From Rhopalosiphum padi (taxonomy: Eukaryota > Arthropoda > Insecta > Hemiptera > Aphididae): DNA of 64,000 nucleotides. The stretch spans positions 80,330,152-80,394,151 of the forward strand of contig NC_083597.1 in the NCBI RefSeq assembly GCF_020882245.1, read 5' to 3'. How positions within the stretch are numbered: the first letter of the stretch is position 1; every line of letters begins with the position of its first letter. The translations under genes were made by a program, and so were the position numbers. This document shows, piece by piece, positions 12,391 through 23,730 of the stretch. The notes beneath the pieces are model-generated. The model was given only the letters and a program-made list of their open reading frames with translations, had not been told where the DNA came from and made no database searches.

Positions 12391-13086
12391 TTAGCTCTTT
12401 CGGTCTCTATGTCTATACTACGGTTTTTGTGAATGAGCTCTTATCAAAATTGATTCAAGCGCGTAATGCGTATACGTCGAACAGTCTTCGTGGGTGTAGT
12501 GGTATATAGCGGCGGCAGTGGCGACGGAGAAATATTGAAAATGTTATTGTCGATCCTATCCCGATTGATACACAATATAGTGTCCGTGGTAAAACATTAC
12601 ACGATGTCCTTCAATTATTTTTCAAATCTTTATAAATAACTATTGTTTATATCCATTAAACACACATTAATGTAAACACTTTTGTGTTTTAGTTTTAAAT
12701 TGTTATATAATGCAAACAAAGGTTTGTTAACCTAAGATGTTTTGGCCTAATAATAATAATAATAAATAAATAATACAAATATGTATTATATTACATATAT
12801 TTTACAATTTATAAAAAACCATTGATATAGTATATCATCCTTAGTAATTTTAAATATTAATAAATCAGAAACTTTTCATTACAATTTCGATTTAGACGAT
12901 TCAACATTTTCCTAAAAATCGCCGACTTTATAATTTAAAGTTGAAAAATTTGGTTCTAATTAAAAAAAAAAGTCTTAATTACCATACAAGATACAACACA
13001 CTCCTTAAAAGATCAAAAAATCAAAAAAATCGAAAAAATGCCCTAATTCGGAATTAAAAAAAAAAAAAAACGTAATTAATAAATAA
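12391..13086. other. No gene seen
   Basis: A CpG-containing stretch to about 12560, then plain AT-rich DNA with short A and AAT runs. Confidence 0.5.
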
Positions 13087-13307
13087 TCACACGGAAGTGA
13101 CTATCTTTGGTATCTTTGGTAAATTGCTCTGGAAAACAAAAATAAACAAATTGAGCTTCGACAAGAGTTTGTTGAACAAAATTGTTATTAATAACTGTAC
13201 AGTGAATGTTTTTCCTTCCCTATGTTGACATTTCATAGTTGAAAACTTACGATGGCTAAGTACAAAAACTTGACCCCAAAACGCATTACAATGTTGTAGT
13301 TTAGATA
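13087..13307 (-). CDS. Candidate last two exons of a minus-strand gene
   Basis: A 57-nt piece (13251-13307) has a pyrimidine-rich acceptor before it and an ATC/GTAAGT donor after it. A 122-nt intron, a usual insect size, ends in a very strong acceptor (TTTTTGTTTTCCAG). The last piece (13087-13128) then ends in TGA. Joined in phase 0 this gives YLNYNIVMRFGVKFLYLAI followed by SNLPKIPKIVTSV. A second frame is also consistent across the same junction, and the whole 88-codon stretch is open without splicing (13087-13353). So the splice sites look good but the frame is undecided. No start exon or family is identified. Confidence 0.3.
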
Positions 13308-14245
13308 CTGAAATTCGATAAGGAAAAATTTTATAATATGAGTGCCACCGCAAAGAGAATAATATACTTGTTAGTGTAGAAAAGGAGATCAGATAACGTT
13401 ACAGCTTTTTGAAAAGAGAAATCTGCTTATTTTTTAATAAGTAGTCAAAGAGTTGGAAGTACGTGGAATTGTTATCAATGTTTGTCTCAAAAGACAAAAT
13501 AACATTGAAATATTAAATTGATTAACTAATGGCTAATGTATAACATCATGTTACATGATTAACTTAACTTGTGATACGACCAGCGACTATAATGCATTTA
13601 ATTTAAAAATAGAAAATTACTTATTTGCTTTAGGAAAAATATAAAGCTAAAATATTTTTTTACAAAGATAACATAAAACCATTAATAACCTCTTAAAACA
13701 AATATTTAATAGTTAGTGTTATCATAGGAATTATTAATGTATATTAATATTGAAATTACGATGTTTTTTTTTTCATTTTGATAAATAACGACTAAGTGAA
13801 ATAAACAAATTACTAAATTGTACCGGAAAACACATATTGTACGCCAATATATACAGATTGTCATATTTAACCATACAAACTTAAAATAGGTACCCGGATT
13901 GTTGTTTTCATTTTGTTTGTTAAATTGTATTAATGTTTAGACACGTATACAAATTAAAAGAACTTTTAAACTGAGCGCAGCTCAAAAGTAAAAACACAAG
14001 AGGCAATTTTCTGCGTAATAAATTAAAAACTTTAAATTAACAATTTATTAAATAATTACGAATTTTATTAAAATTAAAATAGTTTATTTTATTATTTATT
14101 TTTATTGATTCAAACTGCAACTAGGTATTTTATTGGTCAATATAACATTTTTATATTGTGTCGAAGGTTTAGAATCTGTAGAGTGGGTACTTGGTTGTTG
14201 AAAGTCCGCACGGCAAGGAAATCCGTTAAATATTGTAGTATTCAA
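13308..14245. other. No firm gene
   Basis: AT-rich. A minus-strand open piece near 13415-13485 (TNIDNNSTYFQLFDYLL and onward) lies upstream of the exons at 13087-13307, but its donor phase does not fit them. Confidence 0.4.
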
Positions 14246-14433
14246 TTATTTTCTGAAATTACAACAAGCAATGCATAACGATTGGTAATTTTGTATTGTC
14301 TGAGGAAAAATAAAAATAAATCGACTTGAGCACGTTCTCCGTCGGCTCATTTCTGACAAATGATTAAAGCCGTGCTCGGGGTCCTGGGAAATGTCCCAGT
14401 TGTGAATTTTTCTCTTTCCCTTTTTCACTGCAG

Positions 14434-14496
14434 ACAGTACCTACTACCATGTCTATCATTGCTTCCCCGGAATATTTTGTAAAAATACTGAGTCAG
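14434..14496 (+). CDS. Candidate internal exon, 63 nt
   Basis: A long pyrimidine tract ending CACTGCAG (14426-14433) is followed by exactly 21 codons and a CAG/GTACAT donor at 14497. In phase 0 the exon reads TVPTTMSIIASPEYFVKILS plus Q. A second frame is also open. The minus strand here is open too (14246-14430, starting after the same CTGCAG), with a Lys/Arg-rich start that is simply the complement of the pyrimidine tract. The plus-strand splice sites are among the best in the window, but no joining exon was found. Confidence 0.28.
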
Positions 14497-15695
14497 GTAC
14501 ATTTTTAGAATGTATAGATAAATTATAACACGTACAGTGCATGTATCCACTATACTCACACATTAACTATTTATAGATCAATTTGTTCAGTGCGTTTGAT
14601 CGTTGTTTATTGTTAAGGAACGCATAGGAAATCTGTAACACATTTACAATATTAACAATAACTTTACTATTTACAATAGGATACCGCATATACCACCGTA
14701 TTACAATCGGGGAATTTGTCTAATGAGTAAGTCTGTAACAGATTGCATTTAAATGTTTAAAATAAAATACAGAAATACACGTACCATTATCCACATCCAC
14801 ATACTAATTCAAAAAGTAAAAATCAAAATATAAATTAGCTATATTAACATTTTGGTGTTTGTAAACAATGCGTAATGAGAGCTAGTGTTACAGTTTCAAA
14901 AAAATATAATTATAATTTACTTAATTTAATTTTAGCCATTAACCACTTAAAACATATACTATAATATTAAAACAGCATAATGGATTTATTTTTTTTTATA
15001 TTAAAAGGACGCCGGCGTGTGTTGTCTCTGTCTTACAAACGTACAACATGGTAAATTTATGTTCAGCAGATCCAATTTTGTGTAGTAAGCTTTAATAATA
15101 GAGTGAATTAACCCATTACATAACTTAAAGGTAAGAGCATTATCAGTGTTTTTCGTGGGTTATAAACGCCATTTTAAATTTTCAAACTGTAATATTTTAC
15201 ATACTCATTACTAGATTAAAAATTAAAATCTCGCGAAAAAAAATCCAATAATAAAGCACAAACAATATTCTTATCTTAATAGTTTTGTATTAGGATAATA
15301 TTCTCTATAATATTGAATTTGTTTTGAGTAGATAAATTAATTATTATAATAAACATGAAATTAACAATTGCAGCAGGGGATGCGTTCGCACCTTTAACAA
15401 CAGTATTAAAGAGTATAGGGACCTTGTTCTCCATGAAATACTCCAGATAGTAAATCCTCAACTCTCAACGTGGCATATTGTTATTACGCCTGCAATTAAG
15501 GAAACAATTAATTTATAAAAACCTACATAGGATTATGGATGGTTTTTAATGCGAATACCAGCTATAACATTTTTTTCGTAACTAACAAGACGGACGCTAT
15601 GTATATACAATATATTCGGTATGAAAGCCAGCCATTGAAAGTAATTCAGTAGAATTTGCATTGCCATTTAGCAAATTGTATATGATATGGGTACA

Positions 15696-15737
<42 letters not shown>

Positions 15738-18700
15738 TTATACACATTATGTAGTATGTAATGTGCATAATATCAGCTACTTTACGCCTCAGCACACATA
15801 GCGCGTTAAACATATGTAGCTAAACGACTTGTAAATCATACACCAACGAGTCACTGAAAATTTGCATATTTAACTTTAGACTAAAATTGGATAGGTACCT
15901 TATACTGCACATTTTCGATTATTCATGTACGCACGTGCGTCGAGCAAGCGTGTGTTGTATACAATTCTGAATTCGGTGACGCGCAGTCACTATTGATTCA
16001 AGCCTGAGTCAAAGTGGGTGTGTAATAATATAATATATATATCTATCACTGCCAGGGAGAAGTTTAATATTTTCAAACCGTCGCTATTCGAGAAACTATA
16101 ATATTAGCATTTCCAGTAGTTATAAATCCTCAGGCTCAAGATGATTTATTAATCATCAAATAATTGTGCAGTGAAAACTGATTGGATTCAATCGTCGGAG
16201 GAGATTTCAATCGTGTGGTATAAAATATATATCATTTTAAAACTTGTAATCATCACGAACAATTTGATAATTATCAATCCCGAATATGTGCGTCTTATCG
16301 ATAACCCCGACTAACGAATTTATAGTTTTATAAAAGTCGTTTATCAATATAATACCAATAGTAGACACTGAAAACAATTTGGCATCGTTTCAAGCTAAAT
16401 TGAAGTACTTAAATTTACTTATATTATTCGTTTGCTGTATACAATGCGCAAAAATTAGTTTTTTAGAATTTAAAAATTTTTTAGTAATTTTAAAACAGAT
16501 AAGTACAGTAAATTATAATGTTCAACAAATATATATTTATACATACATTATTTTTATGTTAGGTAAAATAATATTCTCCAAGATTATATTATTATGTTAA
16601 TTTACTATTTTTTTAAACGTTGTTTATGTTAAGAACATGCTTTGATGGTAATTATTATTAAACATCTTAACATCTAAAGTGTGATATTATAATAATATGT
16701 AAATGTAAAAAAAAACAAACTTTGCAAGCATAATGTATGCCCAACGGACAAATTAAATAACAATATTTTTGGTTTCATATTTTATATACAATTACTTATT
16801 CATGAAATTCCAACGAATATTGTTAAAAACCGCACAACAGGTACCGCGAATAAAACGCACTATTGAAATTATATTATTCAAACGACTTTATTTAACGAGC
16901 AGATAATAATATATAGTAGGTGCGTACCTACACAATTTTGAATATTTTAAAATTAAATAAAATCTATAATAAATTTAATGTCTAAATTCATAGAAATTTC
17001 TTTTAAATAAAAAAATAAATTGTAAGCTACTAAATCATCTGCAAAACCATTGTTACTCACATGGTGATTTTAATTTTGGTGTGAATATTTCATATTTTTT
17101 TGTATCGAATACCAATATAATATTTTCTGGTCACAGTAATATGAATAAATTAAAACCCAATTGCAATGAATAATATACTATTGGGCTTCCAATCCAAGCT
17201 CGTCGTTAACATGGACTTAACTGAGATCAACAATAACAGTATATAATAATTATTAATTATTGTTTATCTATAACATAAAAATAGATTTTGTTTTCGATTT
17301 AGTTTACTTTCCACGATACTCCGCACATTGTGCATCTGATGAATCGTACAGAATCTATAGCCACGTCACGTAAAATTGTATTTATTTTTTAGTTTGTAAA
17401 TCAAAACCCTTTTAAAACCTGAAATAATGATTGACACAAATATAATATATAATAATATATTATGTTTGATTGAAATACAAATTTACTTATCGTTGAAATA
17501 ATCATTATAGGTAGGTATAATTATGTGTTTATGTCGAATATAAAAAAGTGAAAATAACATAACAATTGTAATTTTTCAAAGAATCTACTACAATATTGCA
17601 TGTACTCAAATATATATATATAGATTCATGCATTTTTCACAGAATGTTTGTAGTATCATTTTCTGTTTGTAATAACGTTTTTACAATATTTCAATTATTT
17701 TAAAATATTCTAAATATATTCTAATATTTCAAATTTACTACAAAGCTTCTCATAAGTTTGTTCCTTTATTAATTAAAAAATATCGAATTTATAATTATAT
17801 TATGATCACAATATTTTTTATGAGGGTTTGAAGTTAAAATGCTAATAAAATTCATTAAAATTTGAAAAATGTACAAACTTTCTGTAGTTAGAATAAAAAA
17901 CTTTCATTTTGAAGTATACAATCTGCAATTATAGTTACAATAAGTATGTGAAAGGAAAAAAAATAAGCATACAGGGCGTGTTGAAAAGAGTAGCTATAAC
18001 TAGCGGTAACACTCAGGAGTCAGGGGAAATAGAACATAAATATTATGAAATTATATCATTAGCTGTAGTACGAGCGGAGAATCATTTGTTGATGACTATT
18101 CATGGCTCGAGGATTATATGAATTTTAATTTTTAAGTTAGAGTTTTCACAAAATTATGTAGTTAGAAAATCATAAAAACTTTTCTTTTTATATTTAAATT
18201 TTGAAAATTTAAAACAAGATATCTCATAAGTAGTTCACACTCAGACTATAAAATCAAAATAGGAAATTATTTTTATTGACATTTTAAGTTCAAATTTGTA
18301 TAAAATGAATTATTCATTTAAACGATTAATAACGATTTTAGTTATTTCGTTATAATTTAAAAACATTATTCATTGAAACATTGCAATTTTATGTATATTA
18401 TATTAATATTATGAATTTTACAATAAGGAATTTAATTTTTAATTGATTTTAAGTTACTATCTATTTATATTATGATCTATTTTTGGTGTTTTGCGGTGTT
18501 AAAAAAAGAAGAAAGATAAAATTTAACTTCAAGTTATATACATGTTTATAATAATATCATTATAATAATTAAATACCAAATTATCTAAAAAAAAAAATCA
18601 TATCACCCTACTGCAATAATAAAAATAAAATAAATGGCCATATAAAAAAAACAAATCACAAAATATACTTAGTGATATTATAAGTTGACGGACTCGCGTT

Positions 18701-19282
18701 TCCCTCAGAACCGTTTTTTGTGTACAATGATACATTATTGAATTCAAATTTAATCACACTTATAAGTGACTCACTCGAAACTTAATGTACACCACAGCGC
18801 TAATCATTTGCCAATATTTTTAAACATTAAATACACATATTATAGGTATTATTATTAAAATACTAATATGTATTGTATAATGTATAGTATGGAGTAGTAT
18901 TATACGTATAAAACAACTGATTACCATTGCAACTATTAATACAATATATTATATGTTTATGATTGATGTTGACATATTGTGATTTTATTATTATTAATAA
19001 TATAAAATAATATACTTTTCAATCGATTAAAATATCATAATATTATGAACGCACTGCATCAGTCAGCTGGTCGTGCATGACATGTAAATGTAATTACAAC
19101 AACAGTCCATACCTACAGCTGCTGCCACTTATGTTGCGGTTGTTAAATGATGTCCTTATCATAAATTCATAAATGACTACGCCACTATGACCGTTTTAAT
19201 AATGTTACATAGTTTCTGAATGAAATATTATGGGCTGTGGCTGATAATACAAATTTCCACCCGTTGAAAATCTGATGATGGT
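14497..19282. other. Long AT-rich stretch, no firm gene
   Basis: A TA/AC repeat lies at 15702-15738. The phrase TTTTATGAGGGTTTGAAG at about 17817 resembles units of the array at 30250-31640, so 17600-18300 may be a copy of the same repeat. A minus-strand piece at 15370-15490 follows a good acceptor but meets stops in all frames. No coding region is supported. Confidence 0.5.
15702..15738. repeat. (TA)n then (CA)n microsatellite
   Basis: About 14 TA units followed by a short CA run. Confidence 0.9.
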
Positions 19283-19471
19283 ATGACGCGAAGGCGAAAC
19301 GAACAATTCGTTTTGCGATTAATAGTTATTATTTTTTTTTCTCAGCGATCGCAAACATGTGAAAATTATAGTAATCTTAACCAACGCTCACCAGCGTATA
19401 CATTGGTACAGTTAAACATAAACAACGATGAAATAATATTATTACTTATTAGACTATCTATAATGCGATAG
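19283..19471 (+). CDS. 62-codon ORF with hydrophobic N-terminus
   Basis: ATG to TAG without interruption. The start is MTRRRNEQ, then a hydrophobic run FVLRLIVIIFF, then a polar tail with one Cys. It looks like a basic n-region plus signal-peptide core, but a T-run inside the ORF supplies part of the hydrophobicity. A strong acceptor lies within it at 19344-19345, and a GTACAG donor at 19406 would define a 60-nt exon in the same frame. It is weaker than its neighbour at 19599 and may be chance. Confidence 0.2.
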   Translation: MTRRRNEQFVLRLIVIIFFSQRSQTCENYSNLNQRSPAYTLVQLNINNDEIILLLIRLSIMR

Positions 19472-19598
19472 TTGATAACTATTAGTTATTATGTACTTCG
19501 ACTTTTGTATGATCGGTATTTTATGAGTAAAAATATGAAAACCACACAACCATTCAGGGCGAGGCCTGCATTGTGAACCTGTTATTACATAATAATAA

Positions 19599-19725
19599 AT
19601 GGTGGCCATACGGTTGATTCCATCCGCCCTTTATCTGTGGTTGGTCGTAGACAGTATAAACCAGTCGCCACTTGCTCGTACGGCGCCGGTTTTGGAGAAT
19701 TTTAATATCGACAGCGGGCGACGGT
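19599..19725 (+). CDS. Signal-peptide first exon of a secreted protein
   Basis: ATG at 19599 opens 42 codons plus one base and ends at a consensus donor (ACGGT, then GTAAGT at 19726). G+C is about 50% against 25-30% around it. Residues 4-17 (IRLIPSALYLWLVV) form a signal-peptide core after a short basic start. The rest (DSINQSPLARTAPVLENFN then IDSGRR) is polar, with an N-Q-S sequon at residues 21-23. A TCAG-type initiator about 45 nt upstream and A/T-rich boxes 25-38 nt before it fit a short-leader promoter. The next exon must begin in phase 1. The candidate at 21632 fits; the better one at 21860 does not. The product is unknown; secretion is inferred. Confidence 0.48.
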
Positions 19726-21631
19726 GTAAGTACTTATACCCTTTAAGACTGAAGCTGTTGGACGTCGCTGCACTGATTTCTAAAGAGTTTTTCAAGTGAC
19801 TCGTGCTTATACGCCAACGACTATATTATGTAATCGTATATATATATATATATATATATTATTATATTATAAGTACACGAAAGAAATCTCACACAAAATG
19901 AAAACGGAACCTACGCCTCCTTTGCTATGTATCAAATTATATGCATAATATACGTCCCCATAGAAAGCCATTGTAATATAATAATATTTACGCTTTTGCG
20001 AGGATGTTAACGCGGTACTTTCTAATTAGCTAGTATACGCGATGTAATAATGCTCAAATATTATATTATTAGGAAATTAATTTTCGTATATATTATATAT
20101 ACCACAAACGACGACCCTTCGCCAGACAACTATTAATGTAAATAGCAATTAGCTTTTGCGTCTTAATTGTGTGTGTATATATTAAGACCACCACAGATTT
20201 GAGTTTACGCTCCGCCCATTGTGATATACATATAGTATAGCGCCCCCGTGCACAGTTCGAGTAGTTCTATGCGAAAATATTTTTACACGGAATGTTATAT
20301 TATTTGCTGAGCAGCGTAAAATATAATATATTTTGTATAATACGATAACATTTTAGCAATTTTGAGGAAAACTTAAGGTAACATTTATTTTTATTAAAAA
20401 AAAACCATCCCTTTCATATTCGGACGACTAAGTTTGTTCTACGAGCATTGTATTTTTATTTATTTTTAATGCGGCTAATTTTATAGGCTATATAGGTGAA
20501 CGCAATTATAATATGAGGTATTGTGAGTGTGATATCATCTTTACGGGTTCAGATTAATTATCTCAAGACCGAAAACTTTTCATCACAATAATGGAAATAG
20601 CCGGGCGGTGAGCGCGTAAAAAAAAAAATGAAAAGAAAAGAAAAATTAGATCAATAAAATATAATGGATGCGTATACAAACGGATAGATATATACTTTAA
20701 ATAAACTTATCGTCGGACACGGTCTGATAATAAGTTTTCTTAGGAAAAAAGTATATTTTAAAGATGAAAGAAATAATATACAACATTTATATTATATATA
20801 TATATACAATAAAGGTGCATATTATTGTATATATTAAACATTATTTTGCCGCCCGACGCCTGTCGATCGATTTTGGCGCAAAAGTAATTCCTCCGTACGT
20901 CGATTTTCGATGTAAACGTAGCTATTTTCACTTCAAATATTTATGTTGGCGAACGGTTACACCGCACAGTGTCGAATTATTATTACTTGCGCAGCACCGA
21001 CCACATACACCATATTATATTATATATATAAACAAAAAGTTATTTTTTTCATACAAGAAAAACACACACAACCGTACACCACGTCTGCGGCAGAAGGTAT
21101 AGTGGTCGACGAAATTAACCCTCTGCCCATACATCATCGCCATCCACACAGCTGAGGTCCATTTCTCTGACACCTACCAAGTTTGGAATTCCCATTTGAA
21201 ACGTATTACACGCGTATCGTCCTCTTTCGATATTGTATCGCAAGTCTCACGATACGAGTCATAGACTTGCCCCCATTTAACTTTGCACGTCCGTTATAAA
21301 CCCGCACCCCTTTGCTCCAATAATGCCATTCGAATTTTTTCAAACTTTTAATAATATTCTACAAACTAGTTCTCAGAACTTGTCTACTTAATTCGATTTG
21401 TTTAAGTTTGGCTTATGACGTCGACTCCGTCCTACCACTTTCATTGGCAAAAAATTACAATTTTTTTTTTTAGATACTCAATTCACGACAACTGACAAGT
21501 ACGTAATTTTTATTGAGTAATCGATGCATATAATACATATATATATAAATAACTTGTAATGAATTACTATTATTATTTCAATCGACTGACGGTTGCCGTC
21601 ACCCTATCGTCGACCATTCAAGCGTTTTCAG
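19726..21631. other. Probable intron and unassigned DNA
   Basis: Begins with the donor of the 19599 exon. It holds a TA repeat (19836-19859), a promoter-like patch near 20215-20285 and a GC-richer patch at 20850-21160 whose open frames (112 and 70 codons) show no coding periodicity. Confidence 0.4.
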
Positions 21632-21699
21632 ATACAGCTGTACATCGCAGTCCTAGTAAAATCGGTGTTACATACGTTGAAACCGTGATTTCTTTATAA
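21632..21699 (+). CDS. Candidate terminal exon joining 19599-19725
   Basis: A CGTTTTCAG acceptor at 21623-21631 is followed by a 22-codon frame ending in TAA at 21697-21699. Its phase matches the exon at 19599-19725. Joined, the two make a 64-residue secreted protein ending TAVHRSPSKIGVTYVETVIS plus L. A phase match alone has a one-in-three chance. AATAAA-like sites lie about 120 nt downstream. Confidence 0.2.
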
Positions 21700-21859
21700 T
21701 GGTATCAGATTATGGTATTGATCTAAAGTATGACATGGACAATCAGTCTATTAAGTCTATTAATAATTGACAGTGTATTCAATGGCATATTATTTATTTA
21801 CGTTCGAGATCATAAACGAATAAAATAAATTATACATTTGGATTTATATTTTTTTTCAG

Positions 21860-22064
21860 ACATTTAAAACACTTACGTGAATTTAGCACTAAAAAATTAA
21901 AACATACATTTAAAACCATTCCAGCTAACTATTCTTCGACCTGTTGGTCGTTGATAGAATTTATTGGAAACTATTTTAAAATTTATTCATCCATAACTTT
22001 TCTAGTGTTGACTTCACAACCAGTACTGCATATTGAAGTACAACACTCCAAATGTATCCAATAA
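21860..22064 (+). CDS. Candidate terminal exon, 67 codons
   Basis: A very strong acceptor (an uninterrupted T-run, then CAG at 21857-21859) leads into a 67-codon frame ending in TAA at 22062-22064. The frame has no ATG, so start-based ORF finding misses it. It begins HLKHLREFSTKKLKHTFK, has two Cys, and ends in hydrophobic and polar segments (LVLTSQPVLHIEVQHSKCIQ). It needs two bases from the upstream exon. The phase-1 exon at 19599 does not fit, so a middle exon or another gene is required. Sixty-seven open codons at about 30% G+C are unusual but not decisive. Confidence 0.3.
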
Positions 22065-22849
22065 TATACAGAATACGAGTATATAATATAGTATCGCAAG
22101 ATGTTAGATATTTGTTGGACAAAGTTTAAGTACACTTTCCGAGCTTATAGATTATTGAGTAAAAAAAGTATATTAAAAATAAACACTTGAATATTTTCAA
22201 AATTTGTATAATAAACTTATGAATACTTTTATATTATATTATTTTGTTTTAATAAATATATTATAAAAATTGTATTAATAAAATAAATACAATATTCTTT
22301 AATTCTTTCTGGAATATTTTGAAAGTGGACCAATAAACTTATACCTACACACGTCATTCATAAAGTAAAAATTACACCAACAATTTTTCAAAAATGTTAA
22401 ATCACTTGTTTTACTTTAGACTTACGTAATATGTTCGGTTATTTACATACATTCAATTGTATTTTCATAATATTAGGAATTCAACAATTACCAAACCTAA
22501 CCAATATAAATATCGTGTTCTCACACTCACTAGGTAGGTACCGATAATTGCTGCTGTTAACGTTTTTCTGCAAATCAACATAATATTTCAACTACACATT
22601 TAACTCATTAATTGGAATCATAGAATTAGGATAATTAATTGATTTTTATATAATATATGGACAAAAATGTGTAGAAGGCTACTAATTTATAATTAGATAT
22701 ATTATTATTCATAAAACTACATTACTACATAACTAGTGTTAAATATAGTTATTATATGTATACACGTATAGGTATAATATTCATAAAAAAAATTAGGTTA
22801 CTGTTCTGCTGTACATTAGGTGTCGACTGGTTACCGTTATGGGTATGTT

Positions 22850-23520
22850 AAATTTGAATTCAATGATATATTATTGTTTACGAAAAGCGATTCTGAGCGG
22901 AAACGGTATATATTATTAGTCTTTATCGCCAAGTTTATTTCATGATATATTTTTTTGACATAGCCATTAAAGTAATTTATTTTACTTTTAGTATTATGGT
23001 AGCTTGATATACATTTTTCCGGAAATATTGCATTTATTATATTATTAGTGTAAAATAATTATAATAATATATATTTATACCATATTATATCAACTTATAT
23101 AATTCAAAATGTAATAAAATTTTTCTGTAAATATCGTTAAAAAGTAAAAATATATTCATAGTATAAATAAATATTATTTGATAATAAATCATAAATATCA
23201 TTACGGATAGTAAAAATTGAAATAATGTAATATATGTAAAATTTGTAAGTTCCCCAAATAATGTTATAAATTTATAACAAAATAATTAATATCGATATTA
23301 CATAAAAAAAACCAAATAAAAATTCCCGTTTAGTTTTTATTTTTAATTTTGTTTTTACCAATTACAAAAAAAGTTACAAACATTTTTTACTTTTACCTCC
23401 TCAACTATATCCATTTTGTTACCATAAACTATTCTCATTATTGAAACTCAAAGCATTTTTATTGCCTCAAAAGACGATGACAGACAGAAAAAAATCACTC
23501 CACTCGGAATCTAAAATAAA
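22850..23520. repeat. Probable degenerate interspersed repeat
   Basis: The left edge carries GATTCTGAGCGGAAACG (from 22889). The right edge carries an inverted, diverged version (GATTCCGAGTGGAGTG on the minus strand, around 23496-23513). The same core, GATTCTGAGCGGAA, recurs at 30407. The interior is about 80% A+T and non-coding. This fits an old repeat with inverted ends. The class is not known. Confidence 0.4.
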
Positions 23521-23637
23521 TCTTGTATGACCTGATTATTATTATGTTTTGTTGACAGCAATGACAGCATAATATGTTTCAAATACTAAGCCGTGATTGT
23601 GTTTTTTTTTTAAATTTAATTGGAAGTCATCACTTAC

Positions 23638-23730
23638 TGAATGCCTCATCCGATAGCATTTAGATTTGACCTTAGAGATAAAATACGCATCCCTGTTACT
23701 GTAATGTGAATATAACTTCCAAAGCCTGCA
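23638..23730 (-). CDS. Candidate internal exon, 31 codons
   Basis: On the minus strand a pyrimidine-rich acceptor (TCTTCTATTTTCCAG) precedes exactly 31 codons in phase 0, and a TCA/GTAAGTG donor follows. Only this frame is open. The peptide begins CRLWKLYSHYSNRDAY and ends KVKSKCYRMRHS, with Cys near both ends. The first of these features is the splice-site quality; there is no known domain. Secreted insect proteins built from short exons often carry such Cys-Tyr pairs, but a single exon cannot establish that. No partner exon was found. Confidence 0.35.

Noticed and set aside
15370..15490. Minus-strand piece after a strong acceptor with a 61-codon frame
   Set aside because: All frames entering from the acceptor meet a stop before the open frame begins; the open frame starts at TTG.
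19105..19150. TAAAT-containing peptide resembling the serpin hinge at 27026
   Set aside because: Lacks the preceding Glu-Gly and stops within six codons. Coincidental Ala codons.
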